From assembly GCF_030644225.1 (NCBI RefSeq), contig NZ_CP128650.1, positions 1,664,001 to 1,728,000 on the forward strand: 64,000 nt of DNA, read 5' to 3'. This stretch comes from Selenomonas dianae (GTDB lineage: Bacteria > Bacillota > Negativicutes > Selenomonadales > Selenomonadaceae). The position numbers were made by a program, and so were the translations under genes. Numbering within the stretch: the stretch's first letter is position 1; each line of letters opens with the position of its first letter. Under the pieces are notes generated by a model. It searched no databases, was not told where the DNA came from, and saw nothing but the letters and a program-made list of their open reading frames with translations. Shown one piece after another: positions 1 to 8,035 of this stretch.

Positions 1-472
1 TAAAGACCTTCAGCTCCTGCTCTGTCGGACGGATAAACATATTTGTGACAAAATGCGCCTGCCACGGCACTTCCGTAATAAAGCGCACTGCCATACGCGT
101 ATTCGCATTCGCACCGCAGAACGCGTCCACGACAAAGAGGCGCTTGTTGCAGAGCTCGCGAATGGCAATCTCACGCACCGAATTCCATGCCTTCTGCGTT
201 GCACGGTGATTGTCGTTCTTGTACTCGTCCGATGTCCACCACACCGTATCATGCGAGGTCTCATCATCGACGATGTACTTATCCTTCGGGGAGCGTCCCG
301 TATAGATGCCGGTCATAACATTGACGGCATCCCCCATCTCCGTCACCTGTCCGCGCTCGTATCCCTCAAGATCGGGGCGCAGCTCCTCGCGGAACAGCTG
401 ATCGTAGCTTGGATTGTGAACAATCTCCTTCGTCCCCGTAATGCCGTACTGTGTCAGATCAATCGTTGCCAT
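1..472 (-). CDS. pckA: Phosphoenolpyruvate carboxykinase (ATP), N-terminal part
   Basis: This is the first 157 residues of an ATP-type PEP carboxykinase, which interconverts oxaloacetate and phosphoenolpyruvate in the cytoplasm. In succinate- and propionate-forming anaerobes it often runs in the carboxylating direction. The protein starts [10 protein letters not shown] and contains TGRSPKDKY, a family signature near residues 55-65, followed by the conserved W[12 protein letters not shown] stretch. The gene runs off the left edge of the window, so the catalytic kinase loop is not visible. The ATG at 472 follows a GAGAAAGAGG ribosome site. It lies 153 bp downstream of thrC on the same strand, with no clear terminator between them. 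Identification is confident from the signature; completeness cannot be judged. Confidence 0.95.
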   Translation of the reverse strand, partial: MATIDLTQYGITGTKEIVHNPSYDQLFREELRPDLEGYERGQVTEMGDAVNVMTGIYTGRSPKDKYIVDDETSHDTVWWTSDEYKNDNHRATQKAWNSVREIAIRELCNKRLFVVDAFCGANANTRMAVRFITEVPWQAHFVTNMFIRPTEQELKVF

Positions 473-512
473 GATATAACCTCTTTCTCCAAAAAAATGG
501 GAGCAATTGATG

Positions 513-533
513 CGAGGCGGAAATCCCGCCTCG
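513..533 (-). other. Small hairpin between thrC and pckA
   Basis: CGAGGCGG and CCGCCTCG form an 8 bp stem with a 5-nt loop in the 153 bp gap. Read on the minus strand it is not followed directly by a T-run (the nearest is about 20 nt on), so it is a weak terminator candidate and could equally be a pckA leader structure. I see no coding sequence in the gap. Confidence 0.35.
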
Positions 534-625
534 GTATCATCATTAACATACTTTAGTGAAGCTTCTTCGTATCGTCCGAAAATCCTTCTTTATTGTGAAA
601 AATTTTTATTGTTTGCTTGTTTTTC

Positions 626-2107
626 TTATGTACGGGCAAATGCGAGAACCGCTGCACGCATCCCGCCCTTTTCACAAATCCCCTTATGACGCACGGGCGC
701 TTTTTCCAGTGCTTCAAGGCGCGGAGGGATCTTCATCCCGCTCTTCTCCTTCAGGAATATCATTTGGGTGAATTCATCCACGCCCGCCATATCCTCACCG
801 AGTGCACGGAGCACACTCGCGCCGAACTTGTACGGGCTTGCCGTTGAGAGCACAACCATCGGGCGCACGTCCCCCGTTTCGCGGCGATAGTCCTCCGCCG
901 CACGATAGGCGACCGCCGTGTGTGTATCGAGCGTGTACCCCGTCCGTTCATAGACCGCGCGAATCTCTTCCTCCGTCTCCGCATCGTCCGCACACGCTGC
1001 CCAGAAGTTTTCACGGAGCACAGGCAGGAGGCGGCTCGCGTCATATTTTCCAACCTCTGCGAGTTCCTGCATCCACGCAGCGACCTGTGCCGTATCCTCC
1101 GTCAGATGACAGAGCAGACGCTCAAGATTGCTCGATACGAGAATGTCCATGGACGGCGACATCGTCTGATAGAAGTCGCGCTTGCGGTCATAGATGCCCG
1201 TTTGCAGGAAGTCCGTGAGCACATTGTTCGCATTCGACGCGCAGACGAGTTTGCCGACGGGCAGCCCCATGCGCTTTGCATAGTAGCCCGCGAGGATGTT
1301 GCCAAAGTTCCCCGTCGGCACGGTGAAGTTCACCGCATCCCCCGCCGCAATGCTGCGCTCCGCGAGAAGGTCTGCGTACGCGCTGAAGTAATAAACGATC
1401 TGCGGGACAAGCCGCCCCCAGTTGATCGAGTTTGCCGATGAGAGCTTCGTATGGAGCGCGGCGAGCTCCTTTGCCATCGCCGCATCGCCGAAGATCTCCT
1501 TTACCCCGCGCTGCGCATCGTCAAAGTTTCCGCGCACCGCCACGACGGAGACATTCGCGCCCTCCTGCGTCACCATCTGGAGCCGCTGCACGGGGCTGAC
1601 GCCGCCGTCGGGGTAGAACACCATGATACGGATGCCCCCGGCATCGGCAAATCCCTCAAGGGCAGCCTTCCCTGTATCGCCCGAGGTCGCAACGAGGATG
1701 AGAATCGTGTCCCGCTCCCCCTCCTTTCCGCGCGCCGTACTCATCAGCTGCGGCAGAAGCTGCAGCGCCATATCCTTGAACGCACTCGTCGGCCCGTGCC
1801 ACAGTTCGAGCACCGCAAGCTCTCCGACCGCACGGACAGGCGCACGCCGCACATCATCAAATGTATGTCCGTACGCACGTGCGACACATCCCTTTAACTC
1901 TGCCTCCGTATAGTCCGTCAGAAAAGGGCGAAGGATGCGCACCGCACGCTCCTCGTAGGAAAGCGGGACGAGCGCCTCAATCGCCGCAAGCGACATCGGC
2001 GGGAACGAAGCAGGGACGAAAAGCCCGCCGTCCGAGGCAAGCCCCTTGAGAATCGCCGCAGCAGAGGAAACACGCTCCGCCGCCCCACGCGTGCTGAAAT
2101 ATTCCAT
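626..2107 (-). CDS. thrC: Threonine synthase
   Basis: This PLP enzyme converts O-phosphohomoserine to threonine, the last step of threonine biosynthesis. It is 493 aa, the usual length for the longer bacterial/yeast-type class. The N-terminus (MEYFSTRGAAERVSSAAAI) is typical of that class. The PLP-binding lysine lies in HGPTSAFKDMALQLL, and the phosphate-binding loop in VATSGDTGKAAL. I chose the ATG at 2107 rather than the in-frame ATG at 2116, because GAAAGGA sits 9-10 nt before 2107 but touches the upstream ATG. It is transcribed away from nadE from a strong sigma-70-type promoter in the shared intergenic region. No other threonine genes are adjacent. Confidence 0.96.
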   Translation of the reverse strand: MEYFSTRGAAERVSSAAAILKGLASDGGLFVPASFPPMSLAAIEALVPLSYEERAVRILRPFLTDYTEAELKGCVARAYGHTFDDVRRAPVRAVGELAVLELWHGPTSAFKDMALQLLPQLMSTARGKEGERDTILILVATSGDTGKAALEGFADAGGIRIMVFYPDGGVSPVQRLQMVTQEGANVSVVAVRGNFDDAQRGVKEIFGDAAMAKELAALHTKLSSANSINWGRLVPQIVYYFSAYADLLAERSIAAGDAVNFTVPTGNFGNILAGYYAKRMGLPVGKLVCASNANNVLTDFLQTGIYDRKRDFYQTMSPSMDILVSSNLERLLCHLTEDTAQVAAWMQELAEVGKYDASRLLPVLRENFWAACADDAETEEEIRAVYERTGYTLDTHTAVAYRAAEDYRRETGDVRPMVVLSTASPYKFGASVLRALGEDMAGVDEFTQMIFLKEKSGMKIPPRLEALEKAPVRHKGICEKGGMRAAVLAFART

Positions 2108-2124
2108 TGTATACATCCTTTCAT

Positions 2125-2154
2125 TTGGGTGTCGGAAGTCATCTGTGCTATACT
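2125..2154 (+). promoter_or_regulatory. Possible nadE promoter
   Basis: TTGGGT (2125-2130), an 18 bp spacer and TATACT (2149-2154) lie about 60 bp upstream of the nadE start. The -35 is poor, so this is tentative. It would overlap the thrC leader, making a divergent promoter pair. Confidence 0.4.
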
Positions 2155-2165
2155 TATGCTATTGA

Positions 2166-2195
2166 ATTATACCATCCCGACGGATTAAAAATCAA
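2166..2195 (-). promoter_or_regulatory. thrC promoter
   Basis: On the minus strand TTGATT (2190-2195) and a perfect TATAAT (2166-2171) are separated by 18 bp, about 60 bp upstream of the thrC start codon. This is seen directly in the sequence; activity is inferred. Confidence 0.7.
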
Positions 2196-2212
2196 ATGCA
2201 AGGAGCAGTATC

Positions 2213-3877
2213 ATGAAAATTGCACTGATTTCAATGGAGGTTATCCCCGGTCGCCCCGACCTGAACGCAGCAGCGATGTGTGCAAAAATAGCGGAAGCAA
2301 GGGCGGCACACGCCGACCTCGCACTTTTTCCCGCGCTCAGTCTCTCGGGGCTCTTCCTCGGCGGCGTTTGGAAGCAGGAGCCATTTCTGCGTGACCTCGC
2401 GGACTACGCCGAGGAGATCGCGGCAGCGGCAGAGGGGATTACGGTCGTCTTTGGAAATGCCGCAGCTGCGGAAAGTTGCACAAGCATCCGGCGCACGCTG
2501 ATGGAGGCACGGGACGGCGTGCTGCGCGAGGTCGCCCACAGCCCGCTCGACAGCACAGGAAACAACTTTACCCCCCTCCTCTATGAACTGCCGAACGAGA
2601 ACATCATCCTTGCCGCAGATGCGTCCCCCTTCCCCACCTGCTTGGGTGCAGACACACTTGCAGACATGGCGCGCGGAAAGGGCACAGAGATTTTCTACAT
2701 CAATGCATTCGGACTTCAGGACAAGGGCAAGACCGTCTATACCTTCCCCGGAAGAGCGTACGTATTTCATGCCAACGGTGAATGCGTCCTTATGACAGCC
2801 GCCTATACGGAGGGCATGACCGTCGTTGACACGGACGCGCTTCCCTCCCCCGCTTCGTCTCCAACAGAAACGCCCATCGCCCCCATTCATCGTATGCTGC
2901 GCTGCGGCGTACAGAAATTTCTCGCACGCATCCACATGGAGCGCGTCGTCATCGGCATCTCGGGCGGCATCGACTCCGCCGTCGCCGCCGCACTCTACGT
3001 CGATGCCATCGGCGCGGAGAACGTGCTGCTCGTCAATATGCCGAGCCGATTCAACTCCGCCACCACGAAGGGGCTTGCGGCACAGCTCGCGGAAAACCTC
3101 GGCTGCCGCCATATGATTGTCCCGATCGAGGAGAGCGTCACGCACACCGTAGAGCAGCTCACGACCGCTCCCATCATGGGGAAATGTGCGTCGGAAGGCG
3201 AACATCTCACCATCTCCTCCTTTGTGCGCGAAAATATGCAGGCACGTGACCGCAGCGGCCGCGTGCTCGCCGCCGTCGCCGCCGCATGGGGCGCAGGCTT
3301 TACCTGCAACGCGAACAAGGCGGAGTCCACCGTCGGCTACGCGACCCTCTACGGCGATCAGGCGGGCTTCCTCTCAGCGCTCGCCGACCTCTGGAAATAT
3401 CAGGTCTACGATCTCGCACGCTATCTGAACGATACCGTCTACGGACGCGAGGTCATTCCGCAGGGCATCATCGACATCGTACCGAGCGCGGAGCTGTCCG
3501 ACGCGCAGAACGTGGACGAGGGCAAGGGCGATCCCATCCGCTACCCGTACCACGACCACCTCTTTCGTGCGTTTGCAGAGAACAATGAAACGCCCGAGGA
3601 AATTCTGGAATACTATGCCAAAAACACACTCGAAGCACAGATCGGCTGTGCGGAAGGGCTTGTCGCAGCGTATTTCCCGACGGCGGCAGACTTTATCGCC
3701 GACCTCGAACACTGGTGGGGGCTCTATACAGGCATGGCAGTCGCCAAGCGCATCCAGTCGCCGCCGCTGCTCTCCGTCAGCGGATGCGCCTACGGCAGCG
3801 ATCACCCCGAGTCGCAGATCGGCGCATATGAAACGCTCCGCTATCGCGCATTGAAAGAGCAGCTGCTCCAGAAATAA
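2213..3877 (+). CDS. nadE: NAD+ synthase with degenerate nitrilase-type domain
   Basis: This enzyme makes NAD+ from deamido-NAD+ with ATP and an amide nitrogen donor. The C-terminal half (about residues 225-554) is an ATP-pyrophosphatase-type synthetase with the P-loop GISGGIDSAVAAAL and the deamido-NAD-binding stretch around KAESTVGYATLYGD. The N-terminal 225 residues align with the nitrilase-like glutaminase domain, which normally hydrolyses glutamine with a Glu-Lys-Cys triad. Here all three positions look lost: FPEL is FPALSLSG, the Lys region reads AHSPLD, and the Cys region reads LAADAS. The late YxNxxGxQD motif is kept as YINAFGLQD. The domain is also shorter than usual (roughly 300 residues in family members). 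AAGGAG precedes the ATG. The enzyme may use free ammonia, or ammonia from a partner. Confidence 0.9.
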   Translation: MKIALISMEVIPGRPDLNAAAMCAKIAEARAAHADLALFPALSLSGLFLGGVWKQEPFLRDLADYAEEIAAAAEGITVVFGNAAAAESCTSIRRTLMEARDGVLREVAHSPLDSTGNNFTPLLYELPNENIILAADASPFPTCLGADTLADMARGKGTEIFYINAFGLQDKGKTVYTFPGRAYVFHANGECVLMTAAYTEGMTVVDTDALPSPASSPTETPIAPIHRMLRCGVQKFLARIHMERVVIGISGGIDSAVAAALYVDAIGAENVLLVNMPSRFNSATTKGLAAQLAENLGCRHMIVPIEESVTHTVEQLTTAPIMGKCASEGEHLTISSFVRENMQARDRSGRVLAAVAAAWGAGFTCNANKAESTVGYATLYGDQAGFLSALADLWKYQVYDLARYLNDTVYGREVIPQGIIDIVPSAELSDAQNVDEGKGDPIRYPYHDHLFRAFAENNETPEEILEYYAKNTLEAQIGCAEGLVAAYFPTAADFIADLEHWWGLYTGMAVAKRIQSPPLLSVSGCAYGSDHPESQIGAYETLRYRALKEQLLQK

Positions 3878-3894
3878 AAATCAATGAACCTTGT

Positions 3895-3930
3895 CGCCCC
3901 TGTGGATTTCACGGGGGCGTTTTCATTTTT
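3895..3930 (+). terminator. nadE terminator
   Basis: CGCCCCTGTG and CACGGGGGCG form a near-perfect 10 bp stem with a 5-nt loop, followed by a T-rich run, 18 bp after the nadE stop codon. Confidence 0.8.
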
Positions 3931-3949
3931 CATAAAGCAATTTCTATAT

Positions 3950-3993
3950 TGAGAAATTTTCTCATTTACAAGATAGAATTTTTGTGTTATTCT
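3950..3993 (+). promoter_or_regulatory. Metal-importer promoter with Fur-family-type operator
   Basis: TGAGAAATTTTCTCA (3950-3964) is a perfect 7-1-7 inverted repeat, the architecture bound by Fur, Zur, PerR and Mur regulators. It abuts TTTACA (3965-3970), which is 17 bp from TATTCT (3988-3993), a plausible sigma-70 promoter for the importer genes. A bound repressor would cover the -35 region. A partial half-site, TATTCTCA, recurs at the -10. Which Fur-family member and which metal are inferred only from the operon content (Zn or Mn). Confidence 0.65.
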
Positions 3994-4019
3994 CAATACA
4001 AATGAAAGGATGGTGCAAA

Positions 4020-4970
4020 ATGCACACGAAAAAATCTTATGCACAACTTCTGCTCACCCTCGCACTCGCCATGATGGCACTGATTGCCGTCGGTTGCGGC
4101 GGAGGAGGCACAGGCGGCGACAAGGCAGCCGACACAAAGAAAACAGTAACGGTCACAACCTCATTTTTACAGGACATGACAAAACAGCTTGCGGGCGACT
4201 ATGTGAACATCGAGCTGATCATCCCCGCAGGTGAGGATCCGCATCTCTACGTCGCACAGCCCGCCGACCTTGAGAAAATCAAGAAGGCGGATCTCCTCCT
4301 CTATCACGGTCTGCACTTCGAGGGCAAGATGGCAGAAGTCCTTGAGAAGAAGGGCGTTGCCGTTACAAAGAACTTTGCGGACGCGAACATCAACTATATG
4401 GAGGAGGACGGCAAGAAGATCGTCGATCCGCATTTCTGGTTCGATGTCGCGCTCTACAAGCAGGCGACCGAGGCAGCGGCAGCCGAGCTCGTGAAGCTCG
4501 TTCCGGCACACGAGAAGGAGATTCAGGAGAATCTGAAGAAGTATCTCGCCGATCTCGATGCGCTTGATGCGGAGATCACACAGAAGATTGCACAGATTCC
4601 CGAGGGGCAGCGCAACCTCGTCACGCCACATGACGCATTCAACTACTTCTCCCATCGTTACCACGTGAACGTCATTGCACCGCAGGGGGTCAGCACGGAC
4701 TCCGAGGTCGCAAATGCGGATATTGAAAAGACGGCAAATTACATTGTCGAGCACAAGGTCAAGGCAGTGTTCGCCGAGAGCACGACGAATCCCGAGCGCA
4801 TGAAGAAGCTGCAGGAGGTCTGCAAGACAAAGGGCTTCGATGTGGAGATCGTCGGCGGCGAGGGCAGCGAGCTGTTCTCTGACTCACTCGCGCCCGTCGG
4901 ACAGAAGGGCGACACCTATATCACGATGTACCGCAGCAACGTCGATCTGATTGTTTCGCATTTGAAGTAG
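4020..4970 (+). CDS. Zn/Mn ABC transporter substrate-binding lipoprotein (ZnuA/TroA family)
   Basis: This cluster A-I metal-binding protein captures Zn(II) or Mn(II) and delivers it to the membrane permeases encoded downstream. Residues 1-24 are a lipoprotein signal ending in a lipobox (AVGC). Metal-ligand motifs are present in order: EDPHLYVAQPADL, DPHFWFD, TPHDAFNYFSHRYH and FAESTTNPERM, with a late Asp in SDSLAP. The His/Asp-rich loop typical of dedicated ZnuA proteins is absent, so zinc versus manganese is unresolved. At 316 aa it is normal length. The ATG at 4020 follows GAAAGGA. It heads an operon with an ATPase and two permeases, with a hairpin repeat inserted after its stop codon. Confidence 0.9.
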   Translation: MHTKKSYAQLLLTLALAMMALIAVGCGGGGTGGDKAADTKKTVTVTTSFLQDMTKQLAGDYVNIELIIPAGEDPHLYVAQPADLEKIKKADLLLYHGLHFEGKMAEVLEKKGVAVTKNFADANINYMEEDGKKIVDPHFWFDVALYKQATEAAAAELVKLVPAHEKEIQENLKKYLADLDALDAEITQKIAQIPEGQRNLVTPHDAFNYFSHRYHVNVIAPQGVSTDSEVANADIEKTANYIVEHKVKAVFAESTTNPERMKKLQEVCKTKGFDVEIVGGEGSELFSDSLAPVGQKGDTYITMYRSNVDLIVSHLK

Positions 4971-5021
4971 CAAAACGTTCGTTATCAGATGTTATGGACA
5001 AACGGAATTGTAACCGTACGA

Positions 5022-5178
5022 AACTCCTAAGCAAACCCTAGTGGAGCAAGCGGAAGCGAGTGTGCGACCCGCCCCCTGCGGATTTCTTTCGTTCAAGCGC
5101 AGCGCGTTTAAGAAGTCCGCAGGTATTTAGGCGGACGAGCACACGACCGCTTGCGTAACGAGGCGTTTGCGTGGAGTT
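5022..5178 (+). repeat. Long-hairpin repeat family, copy A
   Basis: This copy lies between the metal-binding protein and the ATPase gene, about 50 bp after the first stop and 37 bp before the next start. Outer arms AACTCC/GGAGTT, then AGCAAAC/GTTTGC, CAAGCGG/CCGCTTG, GTGTGC/GCACAC and CCTGCGGA/TCCGCAGG, pair in nested order around the conserved core CGTTCAAGCGCAGCGCG. It would be transcribed as a long imperfect hairpin between the lipoprotein and ATPase cistrons. Four related copies occur in the window. Confidence 0.88.
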
Positions 5179-5214
5179 CGCACGGATAAAAGAATCATAC
5201 AGAAGGGGCTCAGA

Positions 5215-5937
5215 ATGACAGGAACAAACAGTGTGATCCACGTCGAAGACCTCACAATGGCATACCGCGAGACCCCCGTCCTCTGGGACATCGACCTCGA
5301 TGTACCGGAGTGCGTGCGCTGTGCCATCGTAGGGCCGAACGGCGCGGGCAAGTCCACCCTCCTCAAGGGAATCCTCGGACTGCTGAAGCCCGTATCGGGT
5401 GCGGTGCATCTCTGGGGCAAGGCGCTCTCCGCCGTGCAGAAGAAAATTGCCTATGTCCCGCAGCGCGGCTCGGTACACTGGGACTTTCCGACGACGGTGT
5501 TCGATGTCGTACTCATGGGACGCTATGCCCATCTGGGACTTGTGCGCCGCCCCGGCAAGGAGGATCGTGCGTTGGCGATGGACGCGCTCGATAAAATGAA
5601 GATGGCGGACTTCGCCGACCGCCAGATCTCGGAACTCTCGGGCGGGCAGAAGCAGCGCGTCTTCATCGCGCGCGCACTCGCGCAGGACGCACAGCTCTAC
5701 ATCATGGACGAGCCGCTTGCGGGCGTTGACGAAACGACGGAACGCATCATCATGGACAAGTTCATGGATTTACAAAAAGAAAAGCGCACCGTCATCGCCG
5801 TCCACCACGATCTCAGCACACTCGATGCCTACTTCGACTATCTCGTTGTGCTGAACCGCACGGTAAAGGCATCGGACTATCTCGCGAGCCTCGACAAGGA
5901 GGCGGCACTCGCACGCGCCTATCGTGGAAAGGTGTGA
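5215..5937 (+). CDS. Zn/Mn ABC transporter ATP-binding protein
   Basis: This ATPase powers the metal importer. The 240 aa protein has Walker A GPNGAGKST at about residue 40, a Q-loop YVPQRG, signature LSGGQKQRV, Walker B LYIMDEP and the switch His in AVHHD. This order is typical of the ZnuC/MntB family. I start at the ATG at 5215, after AGAAGGGG. An in-frame upstream ATG at 5167 would begin inside the hairpin repeat and is unlikely. The next gene starts 5 bp after its stop, so the genes are co-transcribed. Because the hairpin repeat separates it from the lipoprotein gene, relative expression of the binding protein and ATPase may be set by that structure. Confidence 0.92.
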   Translation: MTGTNSVIHVEDLTMAYRETPVLWDIDLDVPECVRCAIVGPNGAGKSTLLKGILGLLKPVSGAVHLWGKALSAVQKKIAYVPQRGSVHWDFPTTVFDVVLMGRYAHLGLVRRPGKEDRALAMDALDKMKMADFADRQISELSGGQKQRVFIARALAQDAQLYIMDEPLAGVDETTERIIMDKFMDLQKEKRTVIAVHHDLSTLDAYFDYLVVLNRTVKASDYLASLDKEAALARAYRGKV

Positions 5938-5942
5938 CAGCG

Positions 5943-6818
5943 ATGGACATTCTGACAAACTACACCTTTCAGATCGTTGCGCTCGGCAGCGTCGTCCTCG
6001 CCGTCGCCGCCGCTCCCGTCGGCGCATTCAGTGTCTACAAGGGACAGAGCCTCATCGGTGATGCGATCGGGCACGCGACCTTTCCCGGCATTGTTCTCGC
6101 CTACATGGCGTTTGCAACGCGCAGCCCCGTCCTCCTCCTTGCGGGGGCAATCGCGGCAGGTGCAGCAAGCTACGCGCTCATCCAGCTTGCCCACAGGGAC
6201 AAGCGTCTGGGACTTGACGCCAACCTCGCAATCTTCCTCTCAGGCTTCTTCGGTCTTGGCATGGCACTCAAGAGTTTTATCCAAGGCAATCCCGACTATG
6301 CGGGCGCGTCACAGGCGGGGCTCGGGACGTACATCTTCGGACAGGCGGCGTACATGCTTGAGGCGGATGTCCTGCTGATCGCCGTTATTTCCGTCCTCGT
6401 GCTCACGCTCCTGCTGCTCTTTTACAAGGAGCTGAAACTCTTCGTCTTTGACGCAGAGTATGCGGAGGTGGTCGGACTGCCCTGCCGTCTGCTGAATATC
6501 CTGCTGCTTGTCATGACCATCTCCGTGATCGGCATCGGGATCAAGGCGGTGGGCGCAATCCTCATCAGTTCTTTTCTCATTATCCCCTGCGTTGCCGCAA
6601 ATCAGTGGTCGAACAACTTCGCACGCGTGCTCCTGTTGAGCAGCCTCATCGGCGCGGTGTCCGCGCTCATCGGAACATATATCAGTACACTCGAACAGGG
6701 AATGTCAACGGGTCCCTCGATCATCCTCATTGCCTCGCTGATCGCCTTTTTTTCCATCGTTTTTGGGACAAAGGGCATCCTCGGCAGAGTGTTGAAACGG
6801 AGGAGCACACATGGATGA
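5943..6818 (+). CDS. Zn/Mn ABC transporter permease 1 (ABC-3 family)
   Basis: This integral membrane subunit of the importer is 291 aa, with about eight hydrophobic segments and the ABC-3 family features GQSLIGDAIGHATFPGIVLAYM (split here as GQSLIGDAIGHATF then PGIVLAYM) near residue 35 and KAVGAILISSFLIIP near residue 195. The ATG at 5943 is chosen because AAAGG lies 10-11 nt upstream. A GTG at 5934 overlapping the ATPase stop is possible but too close to that site. It overlaps the next gene by 8 bp, so translation is probably coupled. Two different permeases in tandem suggest a heterodimeric channel, as in TroCD and MtsC-type systems. Confidence 0.9.
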   Translation: MDILTNYTFQIVALGSVVLAVAAAPVGAFSVYKGQSLIGDAIGHATFPGIVLAYMAFATRSPVLLLAGAIAAGAASYALIQLAHRDKRLGLDANLAIFLSGFFGLGMALKSFIQGNPDYAGASQAGLGTYIFGQAAYMLEADVLLIAVISVLVLTLLLLFYKELKLFVFDAEYAEVVGLPCRLLNILLLVMTISVIGIGIKAVGAILISSFLIIPCVAANQWSNNFARVLLLSSLIGAVSALIGTYISTLEQGMSTGPSIILIASLIAFFSIVFGTKGILGRVLKRRSTHG

Positions 6819-7935
6819 CGCACTGCTCGTACTCCTGCTGACGGCGACAGCGTGTGCGCCGCTCGGCGTATTCCTCATCCTGCGCCGCCTCTCCATGATG
6901 GCGGACGCAATCAGTCACACGGTACTGCTCGGCATCGTGCTCGCCTTCTTCGTAACGCGTGACCTCGGCTCGCCGTGGCTGCTCTTCGGCGCGGCACTCA
7001 TGGGGGTGGTCACGGTGTCCCTCGTCGAGCTGCTCGGCAAGACGCGCCTTGTCAAATACGACGATGCGATCGGCGTCATCTTTCCCCTGCTCTTTGCGCT
7101 CGCCGTCATCCTCATCAGCAAATATGCGGGGAATGCCCACCTCGATACCGACATGGTGCTCATGGGCGAAGTCATCTACGCCGGGCTGAACACGGTCGCG
7201 GTCGGCGGCGTTGAGATTCCCGCTGCCGCGCTCAAGATGGGCGGGCTCGCCCTCCTGATTGCAGCGTTTATCACCGTGTTCTACAAGGAGCTCAAGGTCT
7301 CCACGTTTGACGGCGAATACGCACGGCTCATCGGCGTACCGACGGGCATCCTCTTCTACGCCTTTATGTCGCTCACCTCGCTGACGACGGTCGCGGCATT
7401 CGACGCGGTCGGTGCGATCCTCGTTATCTCATTTTTCATCGCCCCCGGTGCGACGGCACTGCTCTTTACGAAACATCTCTCGCACACGCTGCTGTTCGCC
7501 CTCCTCATCAGTGCCGCGAACTCCGTCGTCGGCTATGCGCTTGCTGTTCATATGAACGCCTCGATCGCAGGGCTCTGCGCCGTCATAAATATGCTTGTCT
7601 ACGTGCTCGCCCTGCTCACAGGACCGAAGGGGGCAGTTACAACCTACGTTCGCCGCCTCCGGAGCATCCGTCAGATGCAGCGCGACCTCTTTCTCCTCCA
7701 CATTGGCAGACACACGGCAGAATGCGTTAAGAGTGCGGAGAATCACGCAGACGAGATCGGCGACCATCTGAAGTGGGAGGAAAGCAAAGTGCGCCGCGTC
7801 AGCCGCGAGCTCATCGATCAGCACCTCCTCCATCGCGAGGGCAGCTACTATCTGCTGACCGATGCAGGAGCAACGGCGTACACCGCACTGTGCAAAAGAT
7901 ACTATATCTCTGAAGCCGCTTCCTTTCAGTCGTAA
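6811..7935 (+). CDS. Zn/Mn ABC transporter permease 2 with C-terminal winged-helix domain
   Basis: Residues 1-280 form a second ABC-3 permease (LSMMADAISHTVLLGIVLAF near residue 28, AVGAILVISFFIAPGATALL near residue 205). Residues 285-374 are not membrane-like: they read as a helical, charged wHTH segment with HADEIGDHL, SKVRRVSRELIDQHLL and a wing-like GSYYLLTDAGATAY. This resembles the DNA-binding part of DtxR/MntR-type repressors. ABC-3 permeases are normally about 280 aa, so the roughly 95-residue tail is an added domain. A comparable permease-repressor fusion is known in chlamydial YtgCR. The start at 6811 overlaps the previous stop. It is the last gene before a strong bidirectional terminator. 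Confidence 0.88.
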   Translation: MDDALLVLLLTATACAPLGVFLILRRLSMMADAISHTVLLGIVLAFFVTRDLGSPWLLFGAALMGVVTVSLVELLGKTRLVKYDDAIGVIFPLLFALAVILISKYAGNAHLDTDMVLMGEVIYAGLNTVAVGGVEIPAAALKMGGLALLIAAFITVFYKELKVSTFDGEYARLIGVPTGILFYAFMSLTSLTTVAAFDAVGAILVISFFIAPGATALLFTKHLSHTLLFALLISAANSVVGYALAVHMNASIAGLCAVINMLVYVLALLTGPKGAVTTYVRRLRSIRQMQRDLFLLHIGRHTAECVKSAENHADEIGDHLKWEESKVRRVSRELIDQHLLHREGSYYLLTDAGATAYTALCKRYYISEAASFQS

Positions 7936-7964
7936 AATGGCGCCGGTGATAGGTACGAAGCGTC

Positions 7965-8014
7965 AAAAATCCCGTTGGATAACGCATGGCTGCGTTATCC
8001 AACGGGATTTTTTT
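7965..8014. terminator. Strong bidirectional terminator
   Basis: A perfect 22 bp stem with a TGGC loop (7965-7986 pairs with 7991-8012), bounded by A5 on one side and T7 on the other. It lies between the convergent metal-importer operon and tpsA1, and serves both. Confidence 0.95.
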
Positions 8015-8035
8015 ACTGTTTACTATACGGATCAA

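Noticed and set aside
5038-5160. Short open frames inside the hairpin repeats giving similar peptides (NTCGLLKRAALERKKSAGG type)
   Set aside because: The similarity follows from the repeat DNA itself. The frames have different ends, no ribosome sites, and run into neighbouring genes, so a conserved protein is unlikely.
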